A stretch of DNA of 12,913 nt, from the NCBI GenBank assembly GCA_002402005.2, contig NVUS02000087.1, positions 1-12,913 of the forward strand, written 5' to 3'. A program made the translations under genes and the position numbers. Shown piece after piece: positions 1 to 8,700 of the stretch. Below the pieces are notes generated by a model that worked only from the letters and a program-made list of their open reading frames with translations, had not been told where the DNA came from and did not search any database. This DNA comes from OCS116 cluster bacterium (GTDB taxonomy: Bacteria; Pseudomonadota; Alphaproteobacteria; Rhizobiales; OSC116). The first letter of the stretch is position 1. Every line of letters begins with the position of its first letter.

Positions 1-1
1 C

Positions 2-1117
2 GTCGAAACCCAAGCCGCCACTATGGACAAGGGCAATCACAAACATTATATGGCCAAAGAGTTTTTCGAGCAACCAGATGTTGTGCAGCATACATTGGCT
101 CATTATCTGAATATGGATAATAATGAAATTAGCATTGATTCTAAGCTTGATATTACAAAATTCGACCGCATTATCATTGTATCTTGTGGTACATCATTTT
201 ATGCCGCCAGCGTTGCAAAATATTGGTTAGAAGAAGCCACCAATATGAGTGTCGAAGTTGATGTTGCCTCTGAATATAGATACCGCAACCCACCGGTTAA
301 CCCCAAATCCCTATTCATCGTGGTTTCACAATCTGGCGAAACCGCCGATAGCTTAGCTGCATTGCGCTTGGCCAAAGACAAAGGCGCCACCACATTGGCC
401 ATTGTCAATGTACCCACATCAACCATGTCACGCGAAGCCGACATTGTTTTGCCAACTTTTGCCGGCACCGAAGTGTGCGTCGCCTCAACCAAAGCCTTCA
501 TGTGCCAAATCAGCGTATTGGCCACATTATCAGTCGCTCTGGGCAAAGCCGTTGGTCATATAGATGCCGCACAAGCCGTCGCAATGGCCAAAGATTTGGC
601 ACAATTGCCACGCCTCATTAATGATGCTTTTGCCGTTGAGCCCGAAATCAAAAAGCTGGCTTATGATATATCTAAAGTCGAGCATATGCTGTTTTTGGGC
701 CGCAATACCAGCTTTCCGATCGCTATGGAAGGCGCATTAAAGCTCAAAGAAATCACTTATATCCACGCCGAAGGTTATGCCGCTGGCGAGTTAAAACATG
801 GGCCGATTGCCTTGATTGACGAAAAAATGCCGCTCATCATCATTGCGCCAGATAACGAGACTTATGAGAAAACCCGTTCAAACATTGAAGAAATTGCCGC
901 GCGGGGCGGCGACATAACGGTCTTGACCACCCAAAAGCGAGCGCAAGAAATTAAAAAACTCGGCCTAAAAGCCATCGCTCTGCCCGATTGCAGCTCATTT
1001 TTATCGCCATTTATCTACACCGTGCCAGTGCAATTGCTTGCCTATCATACCGCCGTACATATGGGTACAGATGTCGATCAACCGCGTAATCTAGCGAAAT
1101 CTGTGACTGTGGAGTGA
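2..1117 (+). CDS. glmS: Glutamine-fructose-6-phosphate aminotransferase (isomerizing), 5'-truncated by window edge
   Basis: GlmS makes glucosamine-6-phosphate from fructose-6-phosphate and glutamine, the first step toward UDP-GlcNAc for peptidoglycan and LPS; it is cytoplasmic. The gene enters from the left edge already in frame (codons from base 2), so the ATG at 23 is internal. The 371 visible residues are the linker and both SIS sugar-isomerase domains. The N-terminal glutaminase domain lies outside; the family is about 600 residues. Visible marks are the MDKGNHKHYMAKE linker, SIS1 with SCGTS and SQSGETADS, SIS2 with GRNTSFPIAMEGALKLKE and HAEGYAAGELKHGP, and the family C-terminus DVDQPRNLAKSVTVE. 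This includes the equivalents of the E. coli catalytic Glu488, His504 and Lys603. The frame is intact to TGA. Codons are typical of the neighbours. Confidence 0.97.
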   Translation, partial: VETQAATMDKGNHKHYMAKEFFEQPDVVQHTLAHYLNMDNNEISIDSKLDITKFDRIIIVSCGTSFYAASVAKYWLEEATNMSVEVDVASEYRYRNPPVNPKSLFIVVSQSGETADSLAALRLAKDKGATTLAIVNVPTSTMSREADIVLPTFAGTEVCVASTKAFMCQISVLATLSVALGKAVGHIDAAQAVAMAKDLAQLPRLINDAFAVEPEIKKLAYDISKVEHMLFLGRNTSFPIAMEGALKLKEITYIHAEGYAAGELKHGPIALIDEKMPLIIIAPDNETYEKTRSNIEEIAARGGDITVLTTQKRAQEIKKLGLKAIALPDCSSFLSPFIYTVPVQLLAYHTAVHMGTDVDQPRNLAKSVTVE

Positions 1118-1160
1118 AGAAGCTTTCAAAATGCCTTAATTATGGGCTAGGCTGTGGTTA

Positions 1161-2510
1161 ATGATTCTTTTGGCGGCCACTAAATCTATGTTGAGTATCT
1201 TAAAACAACTGCGTCACGCGCTCGTATTGCTTGCCTTTATCGGTGGGACAATGCCTGTATCGGCGGTCGATTTTATGAAAGATGCGCGTCATTTTTTAGA
1301 CACCGCTGGTGCCACCACCGAACAAAACCAAGATTATATAACTCAATCCAATCAATTCACCGCCGAAGGTGCATTCAGCGCTGCAGAATTGGCCGAGTTA
1401 TTCCTCATTCGTGCCATCGTTTTCTCACGCTTAAAAGACAATGAGAACGCCTTTGAAAGTTATTTCGCAGCTCTGGAAAGCGGTAATTTATCGCCCATGT
1501 TAACCGCCGAAACCTATAAGAATCGCGGCTTGCTATTTTATACGGGCACTGCATATCTGGAAGCCAAGGACGATTTTAAACAAGCTCTTGCAATATTATC
1601 CGGCAATGCCGAATTGCATTATTATTTAGCCAATAGCTATTTGGGCCTGTTCGATTTTGAAAATGCCATCACCCAATATGATTTGGCGCTCGATGGCATG
1701 GCAAACAATCGCTTTTTGGCCTATTACGGCAAAGCATCGGTGCATTTTCAACGAAAACAATTTGAGCAATCGCGTGAAAATTTGGGCAAAAGTCTAGAAT
1801 TACGCAGTGATTTCGAACCAGCGCTAAATTTACTAGATGAACTTGATGGTTTGAACCATCAAGGCGTCCCACCCGCCATTGTCGCCGAGCAATCAGGACA
1901 AAATTTAGGTGAAATCGATAGCAAACAACTCACCGCCAATCAGATTTACAATCAACTGTTAAAACAAGCGTTGGAAGCCAAACAAAAAAACGGCGATAGC
2001 AAGCCAATGAAAATAAAGCTCAACCTCAGCCAAGACCAAATAGACAACTTAACAACCGCATCCATTCCAAAAGAAGACAAACCGACGCCCAAAAGAATTG
2101 TTATAAAAGACGTGCTAAAAAAACGCCCCGAAGTGACTTTACGCGACGCATCTCCGATATTTGACCTGCAAATTTCTACGGAACCATTTTTAATCACCCC
2201 GTCTCAAAAACAAAAACGTTTGGATGAATTGCTAACAAAAGATAAGACCGAAATACCGAAAGGCTATTTTTTGCAGCTCTCTAGTAGTGCTGATGAGAAA
2301 AAGGCACAAAACTATTATCAACAAATCCTCAAAAAACACGGCATTTTATTGGCCAAACGACCTTATTTGATAAGACCTTTTACCAATATCAAACAACAGT
2401 TAAAATATCAATTATTGCTTTCGGGATTTCAATCTTACAAACAAGCCAACTCACTATGTAAATTTTTAAAAGCTCAAAATAGCGATTGTTTTGTGCGGCA
2501 AATTAAATAA
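1161..2510 (+). CDS. Secreted TPR-repeat protein with C-terminal SPOR domain
   Basis: Predicted 449-residue envelope protein. A signal peptide is visible: basic stretch KQLRH, hydrophobic ALVLLAFIGG, probable cleavage after VSA (residue 35). About four TPR-like helical pairs follow (roughly 80-108, 117-147, 151-180, 184-217; for example AELHYYLANSYLGLFDFENA). A low-complexity Lys/Gln/Pro-rich linker spans about 240-365, then a SPOR-type domain at 368-449, opening GYFLQLSSS and carrying Cys433 and Cys443. SPOR domains in general bind glycan strands stripped of stem peptides, so a periplasmic peptidoglycan-binding scaffold is likely; the partner is unknown. The start is uncertain. ATG 1161 has a weak TAGG nine bases upstream, whereas ATG 1188 (residue 10) gives a more usual signal peptide. 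It lies 43 bp after glmS, probably co-transcribed. I do not recognise a named gene. Confidence 0.8.
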   Translation: MILLAATKSMLSILKQLRHALVLLAFIGGTMPVSAVDFMKDARHFLDTAGATTEQNQDYITQSNQFTAEGAFSAAELAELFLIRAIVFSRLKDNENAFESYFAALESGNLSPMLTAETYKNRGLLFYTGTAYLEAKDDFKQALAILSGNAELHYYLANSYLGLFDFENAITQYDLALDGMANNRFLAYYGKASVHFQRKQFEQSRENLGKSLELRSDFEPALNLLDELDGLNHQGVPPAIVAEQSGQNLGEIDSKQLTANQIYNQLLKQALEAKQKNGDSKPMKIKLNLSQDQIDNLTTASIPKEDKPTPKRIVIKDVLKKRPEVTLRDASPIFDLQISTEPFLITPSQKQKRLDELLTKDKTEIPKGYFLQLSSSADEKKAQNYYQQILKKHGILLAKRPYLIRPFTNIKQQLKYQLLLSGFQSYKQANSLCKFLKAQNSDCFVRQIK

Positions 2511-2576
2511 CCTTGCAATGTCCTGCATGAACCTCTATCTCATAGTTAAATATAGATATTAAACAAGGCAATAAAC

Positions 2577-3230
2577 ATGACGAATGAAGTGAAAAAAAAG
2601 GTCGGGTTGTTCAGTCGGCTTCGCACTTATTTTTTAACAGGTCTAGTAATTGCTGCGCCAATCGCCATTACAATATGGGCGACTCTATGGGTCATTGGCC
2701 TGATTGATAATTGGATTTTACCAATAATTCCAAAAACTTACCTTCCAGAAACCTATTTGAAGTTCTCAATACCCGGCATCGGTGTGGTTTTTGCTGTCAT
2801 CGGGCTTATTCTATTGGGCGCACTCACGGCCAACTTATTTGGCCGCACTATTGTCAATATCGGTACCGGTTGGTTAGAAAAAATGCCCGTCGTGCGCACC
2901 ATATATAAAGCCTTAAAACAGATTTTCGAAACCGTAGTCAGCCAAGGCGAGTCAAATTTCAAACAAGTGGTTCTGGTCGAGTATCCGCGCAGAGGCATTT
3001 TCGCCATTGCCTTCGTTGCCACCAATACCAAAGGCGAGGTCGGTCAAAAATTCGAAGAACCCATGGTCAGTGTATTCCTGCCAACCACACCAAACCCAAC
3101 CAGTGGTTTCTTACTATTTGTACCTAAAAAAGATGTACAGGTTTTGGATATGACGGTCGAAGATGGCGCAAAGCTGGTTATTTCAGCAGGCTTGGTCAAC
3201 CCTGAAAAGCTACCGATTAAAGACAAATAA
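2577..3230 (+). CDS. DUF502 family inner-membrane protein
   Basis: 217-residue protein matching the DUF502 family, whose function is unknown; plant COV1-like proteins belong to the same broad family. Two hydrophobic segments are clear, at about 18-42 (LTGLVIAAPIAITIWATLWV) and 66-87 (PGIGVVFAVIGLILLGALTA). A polar C-terminal domain follows with the family's conserved blocks: MPVVRTIYKALKQ at 103-115, VEYPRRG at 134-140, and LPTTPNPTSGFLLFVPKKD at 168-186. The length is normal for the family. The start is supported by AAGG at 2565-2568, eight bases before ATG. It follows the TPR-SPOR gene by 66 bp with no terminator between them, so it may share its transcript; I saw only a poor promoter in that gap. 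Its TAA directly abuts the recG stop codon on the other strand. Confidence 0.88.
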   Translation: MTNEVKKKVGLFSRLRTYFLTGLVIAAPIAITIWATLWVIGLIDNWILPIIPKTYLPETYLKFSIPGIGVVFAVIGLILLGALTANLFGRTIVNIGTGWLEKMPVVRTIYKALKQIFETVVSQGESNFKQVVLVEYPRRGIFAIAFVATNTKGEVGQKFEEPMVSVFLPTTPNPTSGFLLFVPKKDVQVLDMTVEDGAKLVISAGLVNPEKLPIKDK

Positions 3231-5342
3231 TCAACCAGCGTTCAGCAGCTTAATCGCTTGATCTCGGTCAAATAAATAAAGCAAAACCCGCAGGTTCTTA
3301 TTTTTATCTTGGCTTAAATGTGGGTCAGTCTCTATAATCAGCCGCGCTTGTTTATGGGCAATTTCAATCAGGTCGGCTTGGTTCTCAACATCAGCCAACC
3401 GCATGCGTATTTCGCCACTTTGTTGCGCGCCCAATAAATCACCGCCGCCACGCAATTGTAAATCTTTTTCCGAGATTAAAAAACCATCCTCAGTTTGACG
3501 CATAATTTTTAGCCGTTCTTGCGCCACTTTACCCAATGGCGCGCCATACAATAATATACAATTAGATTGCTCACTACCACGCCCGACACGCCCGCGTAAC
3601 TGATGCAATTGCGATAGGCCAAACCGTTCGGCATGCTCAATAATCATAATGGTCGCTTCGGGCACATTCACCCCCACTTCAACCACAGTTGTCGCCACCA
3701 AGATTTTAATCTCACCATTCTGAAATTTTTGCATTACGGCGTCTTTTTCTTCGCCCTTCATGCGGCCATGCACCAAACCCACTTGGCCGGGATGGGCATG
3801 GTTCAACATAGCAAAACGATCTTCAACATTGGTCAGTGGCATCAGCTCACTTTCTTCCACCAACGGGCAAATCCAATATATCCGCTGATTGTCGTTTATC
3901 GCGCGGCTTGCGGCTTGCATAATATCGCCCAATTTTTCCAGCGGCATGGCTACGGTTTTAATCGGTTTGCGACCCGCAGGCTTTTCGGTCAGTTTAGACA
4001 CGCTCATATCGCCATAATTGGTCAGCACCAAGGTGCGCGGTATCGGAGTGGCGGTCATCACCAATAGGTCGGTCTTTAAGCCTTTATTTTGCAACGCAAG
4101 CCGTTGATGCACGCCAAACCGATGCTGCTCATCAATCACCGCAAGGCCTAAATTCTTAAACCCAACATCTGCCTGAAACAAAGCATGAGTGCCGATTAGC
4201 AAATCAATCTCACCACTTTCCAACCGTGCCAATATAGCTGCCCGCGCTTTGCCTTTGTTACGGCCAGTTAAAAGCTCAATCTTCACCCCCAGCGTTTCGC
4301 AATAAGGCGTCATAAACTCCATATGTTGCCGTGCCAAAATCTCGGTCGGCGCCATAATCGCCGCTTGGTAACCCGCCTCAATGGCATTCAACATAGCCAT
4401 CAGCGCCACAACGGTTTTACCACTGCCCACATCGCCCTGCAACAAGCGCACCATGCGCTGCTCAGCTTGCATATCCTGCTTAATCTCATCATAAGAGGTC
4501 ACTTGTGATGCCGTCAGCTCAAACGGCAATTGCTTTTTAAGCTTAGTCACCAACTCGTCGTTGGCTTTTATCTGGTTGCCGCTAATCGCCACCACATGTT
4601 TGCGGGTTAACGCCAACGCCAATTGGTTAGCAAAAATCTCATCAAACGCAATGCGCTGCCTATGGACACTATTGCCCACAATAATCTCCGGCAAATCAGC
4701 CTGATGTAGCCCGGTGATGGATGCGTTAAATGTTGGCCATTTCTCTCGATCAATAAGTGGTTTGTCCAACCATTCTGGCAGGGTCGGCAATTCATCAATC
4801 AATTGCGCAATGGATTTTCGCAATGTCTTGGCCGCCAAGCCTGCTGTCATCGGATAAACTGGCTCAAACAGCGGCAGTGTTTTCATTTCTTCTTCATCAG
4901 CGGTAAAATCAGGGTGATTAATCTGTAATTTGCCGTTATATTCTTCGACTTTGCCACCAACATAACGCACTTCACCCTCGGGTAGAGTGGTTTTTAGATA
5001 ATCACCACGCGCCCGAAAATAACTCAAGGTAATCTCACCGGTATCATCATAACAATTAATACGGTAGGGAATGCGCTTATTATGCCGTGGCGGCGCCATG
5101 TGCTTACCAATTTGCAACTTAATGGTGGCATATTGCTCCGGCACCAATTGCTCAACTTTGGGCTGCTCACGCCGGTCTTTATAACCCAACGGCAGATGAA
5201 ACAGCAAATCAACATAACGCGCATTTTGGTTCGGCTCGATATGCCGGCCGACCAGCCGCGTTACACTCAGCGCCACCTTTGGCCCGACACCTTTTAGCGA
5301 GGTCACTGGTTTGAAAAAATAATTTAAAATTTCTGGACGCAT
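3231..5342 (-). CDS. recG: ATP-dependent DNA helicase RecG
   Basis: RecG is a double-stranded DNA translocase that remodels stalled replication forks and branch-migrates Holliday junctions. The 703-residue length fits the family (E. coli 693). Domain order: an N-terminal region with helix-hairpin-helix-like SLKGVGPK (15-22); an OB-fold wedge domain around 60-150; helicase domain 1 with Walker A GDVGSGKT (303-310), DEQH (404-407) and TATPIPRT (430-437); helicase domain 2 with VATTVVEVGVNVP (549-561) and QLRGRVGRG (581-589); and a C-terminal TRG-type region with DLLGAQQSG. All motifs are intact. It is the only minus-strand gene here. AGGA lies nine bases before the ATG, and a divergent promoter lies just upstream. 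Its stop abuts the stop of the convergent DUF502 gene, with no room for a separate terminator. Confidence 0.98.
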   Translation of the reverse strand: MRPEILNYFFKPVTSLKGVGPKVALSVTRLVGRHIEPNQNARYVDLLFHLPLGYKDRREQPKVEQLVPEQYATIKLQIGKHMAPPRHNKRIPYRINCYDDTGEITLSYFRARGDYLKTTLPEGEVRYVGGKVEEYNGKLQINHPDFTADEEEMKTLPLFEPVYPMTAGLAAKTLRKSIAQLIDELPTLPEWLDKPLIDREKWPTFNASITGLHQADLPEIIVGNSVHRQRIAFDEIFANQLALALTRKHVVAISGNQIKANDELVTKLKKQLPFELTASQVTSYDEIKQDMQAEQRMVRLLQGDVGSGKTVVALMAMLNAIEAGYQAAIMAPTEILARQHMEFMTPYCETLGVKIELLTGRNKGKARAAILARLESGEIDLLIGTHALFQADVGFKNLGLAVIDEQHRFGVHQRLALQNKGLKTDLLVMTATPIPRTLVLTNYGDMSVSKLTEKPAGRKPIKTVAMPLEKLGDIMQAASRAINDNQRIYWICPLVEESELMPLTNVEDRFAMLNHAHPGQVGLVHGRMKGEEKDAVMQKFQNGEIKILVATTVVEVGVNVPEATIMIIEHAERFGLSQLHQLRGRVGRGSEQSNCILLYGAPLGKVAQERLKIMRQTEDGFLISEKDLQLRGGGDLLGAQQSGEIRMRLADVENQADLIEIAHKQARLIIETDPHLSQDKNKNLRVLLYLFDRDQAIKLLNAG

Positions 5343-5368
5343 ACACCGTCTTCCTACATTCGAATCTA

Positions 5369-5397
5369 TTTATAAACAAAGGGTGAACATCAATCAA
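5369..5397 (-). promoter_or_regulatory. Putative recG promoter (sigma-70 type)
   Basis: Read on the minus strand: -35 TTGATT (5397-5392), 17-bp spacer, -10 TATAAA (5374-5369), about 27 bp upstream of the recG ATG. The match to TTGACA/TATAAT is four of six and five of six with ideal spacing. Predicted from sequence only. Its -35 lies only eight bases from that of the opposing sdhE promoter. Confidence 0.5.
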
Positions 5398-5405
5398 CAA
5401 TTATC

Positions 5406-5434
5406 TAGACAGACAAATAAATTATGCTTATAAA
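5406..5434 (+). promoter_or_regulatory. Putative sdhE-mfd promoter (sigma-70 type)
   Basis: -35 TAGACA (5406-5411), 17-bp spacer, -10 TATAAA (5429-5434): each hexamer matches consensus at five of six positions. Transcription would begin around 5441, leaving a leader of only about 20 nt before ATG 5461. This region holds a small imperfect hairpin, GTGG (5437-5440) with CCAC (5447-5450), and no clear Shine-Dalgarno sequence. Confidence 0.55.
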
Positions 5435-5460
5435 GTGTGGGAGATTCCACCCCATAAAAT

Positions 5461-5754
5461 ATGGTCATCACTATGCAAGATATTGAAAATTATAAGAAAA
5501 AACTCATGTTCCGCGCTTGGCATCGAGGTATGAAAGAATTAGACTTATTAATGGGAACTTTCGCGCAAGAAGAACTTACCGATTTGGCTGGTGATGAATT
5601 GGCCCAATTTGAGCGACTCATTGATACTGAAGACAATGATTTGCTCAATTATTTTAACGGCAAACAGCCTGTACCTAGTTCTTTAGCCGGCAGTGTTTTC
5701 GAGCGCATCAGGGCCCAAGTCTTCACTCCAGATAGATATGGCAAGAATCTTTAA
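5461..5754 (+). CDS. sdhE: FAD assembly factor SdhE (succinate dehydrogenase assembly factor)
   Basis: SdhE (older names YgfY/CptB, DUF339; eukaryotic Sdh5/SDHAF2) promotes covalent attachment of FAD to the SdhA subunit of succinate dehydrogenase and related flavoproteins in the cytoplasm. The 97-residue size is typical. The signature RGMKELDLLMG is present at residues 22-32, containing the RGxxE residues needed for flavinylation; the family's acidic C-terminal half follows (FERLIDTEDNDLLNYFNGK). ATG 5461 is the first start, but ATG 5473 (residue 5) is equally plausible; neither has a clear Shine-Dalgarno sequence. The TAA is directly followed by the mfd ATG, so translational coupling is likely. 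The sdh genes themselves are not in the window. The old toxin-antitoxin label for this family does not fit: no partner toxin gene is adjacent. Confidence 0.95.
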   Translation: MVITMQDIENYKKKLMFRAWHRGMKELDLLMGTFAQEELTDLAGDELAQFERLIDTEDNDLLNYFNGKQPVPSSLAGSVFERIRAQVFTPDRYGKNL

Positions 5755-8700
5755 ATGCCCAACAAACCAACCATTGACAATCCGTTAGAGCTTAGCGATC
5801 ACAATGTCATATGCTCTGTGCCAGAGGGCGCTGATGCCTTATTGATTGCGAAAGTTTGGCAACAAACCCAAGCTCAAAACAGCCTACAAGACATCATATT
5901 TGTAGCGCGTGATGATGCGCGCCTCAGCGCCATTGCTAATAGCCTTAAATTCTATCTTCTCAACGTTAACCCACTGACCATTCCGGCGTGGGATTGCTTG
6001 CCCTACGACCGTGTATCTCCGGCACAAAACCTAGTTGGTGAGCGGCTCAAAGCCTTTGCCATTCTCACCAATCGCAACAAGCAAGTGGCGGCCAATAAAC
6101 CCGCACAATCTCGGTTGATTCTCACCAGCATTAATGCGGTGATGATGCGCACCGCACCGCAAGCCTATTTTAACCGCGCTTTCCTCACCCTAAAGCTCAG
6201 CAACCGCGTGAACCTATCAGATTTTGCGACTTATTTTGTGCGCAATGGTTTTCATAAAGTTGCCACCGTTCACGAAAAAGGCGAATTCGCCATCCGCGGC
6301 TCAATTGTCGATATATTTTCAGGCAATATGACTTTGCCAGCTAGGCTCGATTTTTTCGGCGATACTTTGGACAGTATCAAAAGCTTTGACCCATTGACCC
6401 AACGCAGCCAAGCCAAGCTAAAAGGCATCACCATTCTGCCCGCCGGCGAGATGATGCTCAATGACAAAACAATCTCGACCTTCCGCAGTAAATATGTAGC
6501 AGAATTTGGCGCTGTGAAATCCGAAGATGCTTTATATGAAGCCATATCAGCCGGGCGCAGCGCGGTCGGCATGGAACATTGGATGCCATATTTCCATGAT
6601 GAGTTGGATACGATTTTTGATTTTTGTCAAAATCCTCTCATCATGACCGACCATCAAATGCAAGAAAGTGTCAATGCGCGTGATGAGCAAATCAATGACT
6701 ATTACAAAGCCCGCATCGAAGCCGTGGAGCATCAAGGCCTCGGCGCCCCCTTATACAAACCAGTAAAACCGGATGACTTATATATAGGCAAAGCCGCATT
6801 GGCCGACATTCTGGCAAAAAAACAAACCATAGAGTTAAACAGCTTCACCATTCCAGCAGCTTTAGATGGTTCAAATGTCATCGATTTTGGTGGCAAAATT
6901 GGCCGCAAATTCAGCGCCGAACGGCTCGAGCGCGATAAAAATATTTATGACATTGTCAGCCAATATCTAACCGGTTTGCAAAATGACCAACAAAAAGTGC
7001 TAATTTGCTGCCAATCAACCGGCAGCGCTGAGCGACTGCGCGATCTATTGCTCGACCATGGCATTCAAAACAGCACCTATATCGAGAATTTTCAACAATT
7101 TAGCGCGTTAGGCGCAGGCAGTCTGGCTTTTGCCCCCACACCAATTGCGTCTGGTTTTAGCATTGCCAACCTTCATTTCATCGCCGAGCAAGACATATTG
7201 GGCGATAGCCTTAAAAATGCCCATAAAAAACGCCGCGCTGCAGATTTTATTTCCGAAGCCTCATCGCTGACCATTAATGATTTCATCGTGCATATCGAGC
7301 ATGGCATCGGGCAATTTACTGGGCTGAAAACCATCGAGGTTTCTGGCAACCCACATGATTGTTTGGAACTTAAATATGCTGGTGGAGATCGGCTCTATCT
7401 ACCGGTCGAAAATATCGAATTGCTCAGCCGTTATGGCAGCGAAGAAATTGGCGCACAGCTCGATAGGCTAGGCGGTTCAGGTTGGCAAGCACGTAAAGCC
7501 AAATTAAAAGAACGCATTAAAGACATTGCCAATAAGCTGATTAAAGTCGCTGCCGAGCGCATGCTTAAAAAAGGCAAAATCATTGCCGATCCGGATCATC
7601 TATATCAAGAATTTGTCGCCCGCTTTGGTTTTAATGAGACAGAAGATCAACTACACGCCATTGAGGACATTGTTGCCGATATGCAATCCGGCAAACCCAT
7701 GGACCGGCTTATTTGCGGCGATGTTGGCTTTGGCAAAACCGAAGTGGCATTACGCGCAGCTTTCTTAGCAGTTATGTCAGGCATGCAAGTGGCGCTGGTT
7801 GTGCCAACCACATTGCTAGCCCGCCAGCATTACAAAACCTTCATCGAGCGGTTTAAAGACCTACCGATTCGCATCGATCAAGCTTCACGTTTGGTCGGCA
7901 CCAAAGCCCTTAACGATACCAAAGCCGCCATGGCATCGGGCGAGGTAGATATTGTCATTGGCACCCATGCCTTGCTAGCCAAAAATATAAAATTCGACAG
8001 CCTCGGCTTGCTGATCATCGATGAAGAACAGCATTTTGGCGTGGTGCATAAAGAGCGCTTAAAAGAATTACAATCCGACATTCATGTACTGACACTCACC
8101 GCCACCCCCATACCACGCACCATGCAATTGGCTATGACTGGGGTGCGCGAATTATCGATCATCGCCACGCCACCTGTTGATAGGTTGGCGATCCGCACTT
8201 TTATTTCGCCGCTTGATCCGGTGATCATTCGTGAGGCATTGATGCGCGAGCATTACCGCGGCGGGCAGAGTTTCTACGTGTGTCCGCGGGTTTCAGACCT
8301 CGAGGAACGGGCAGACTTCCTACGTGAATTTGTGCCCGAAATTAAATTTGTCATTGCCCACGGCCAAATGACACCGGCTTCATTGGACGAGGTGATGAAT
8401 GCGTTTTACGATGGCAAATATGATCTACTGCTCGCCACCACCATCATCGAAAGCGGCATTGACATCCCAACCGCCAATACACTCATCATCCATCGCTCTG
8501 ACATGTTCGGCCTTGCACAACTTTACCAATTGCGTGGCAGGGTAGGGCGCAGTAAAACCCGTGCCTATGCCTTATTCACCTTACCAACCCATGGCAAAAT
8601 ATCCGAAAACGCACAAAAACGCCTGAATGTATTACAATCGCTCGATAGCCTAGGCGCAGGCTTTACCCTCGCCAGCCACGATTTGGACATTCGCGGCGCT

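Noticed and set aside
2513..2541. TTGCAA ... TATCTC as a promoter for the DUF502 gene
   Set aside because: The -10 candidate matches consensus at only three of six positions; the gene more likely reads through from upstream.
3633..4067. 144-codon plus-strand open frame opposite recG
   Set aside because: Its product is a His/Gln-rich mirror of the well-conserved RecG helicase domain 1 to 2 coding sequence, with no recognisable motif; it is a shadow frame. Other shorter frames antisense to glmS, mfd, rpsI and argC were rejected likewise.
5385..5398. Possible alphaproteobacterial LexA (SOS) box, GAAC-N6-CAAC, in the recG/sdhE promoter region
   Set aside because: The alphaproteobacterial LexA site is a direct repeat GTTC-N7-GTTC (GAAC-N7-GAAC on the other strand). 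Here the spacer is six and the second half begins with C, so the match is not good enough.
5461..5754. Antitoxin (CptB-type) reading of the SdhE gene
   Set aside because: The RGxxE flavinylation motif is intact and no partner toxin gene is adjacent; mfd follows directly.
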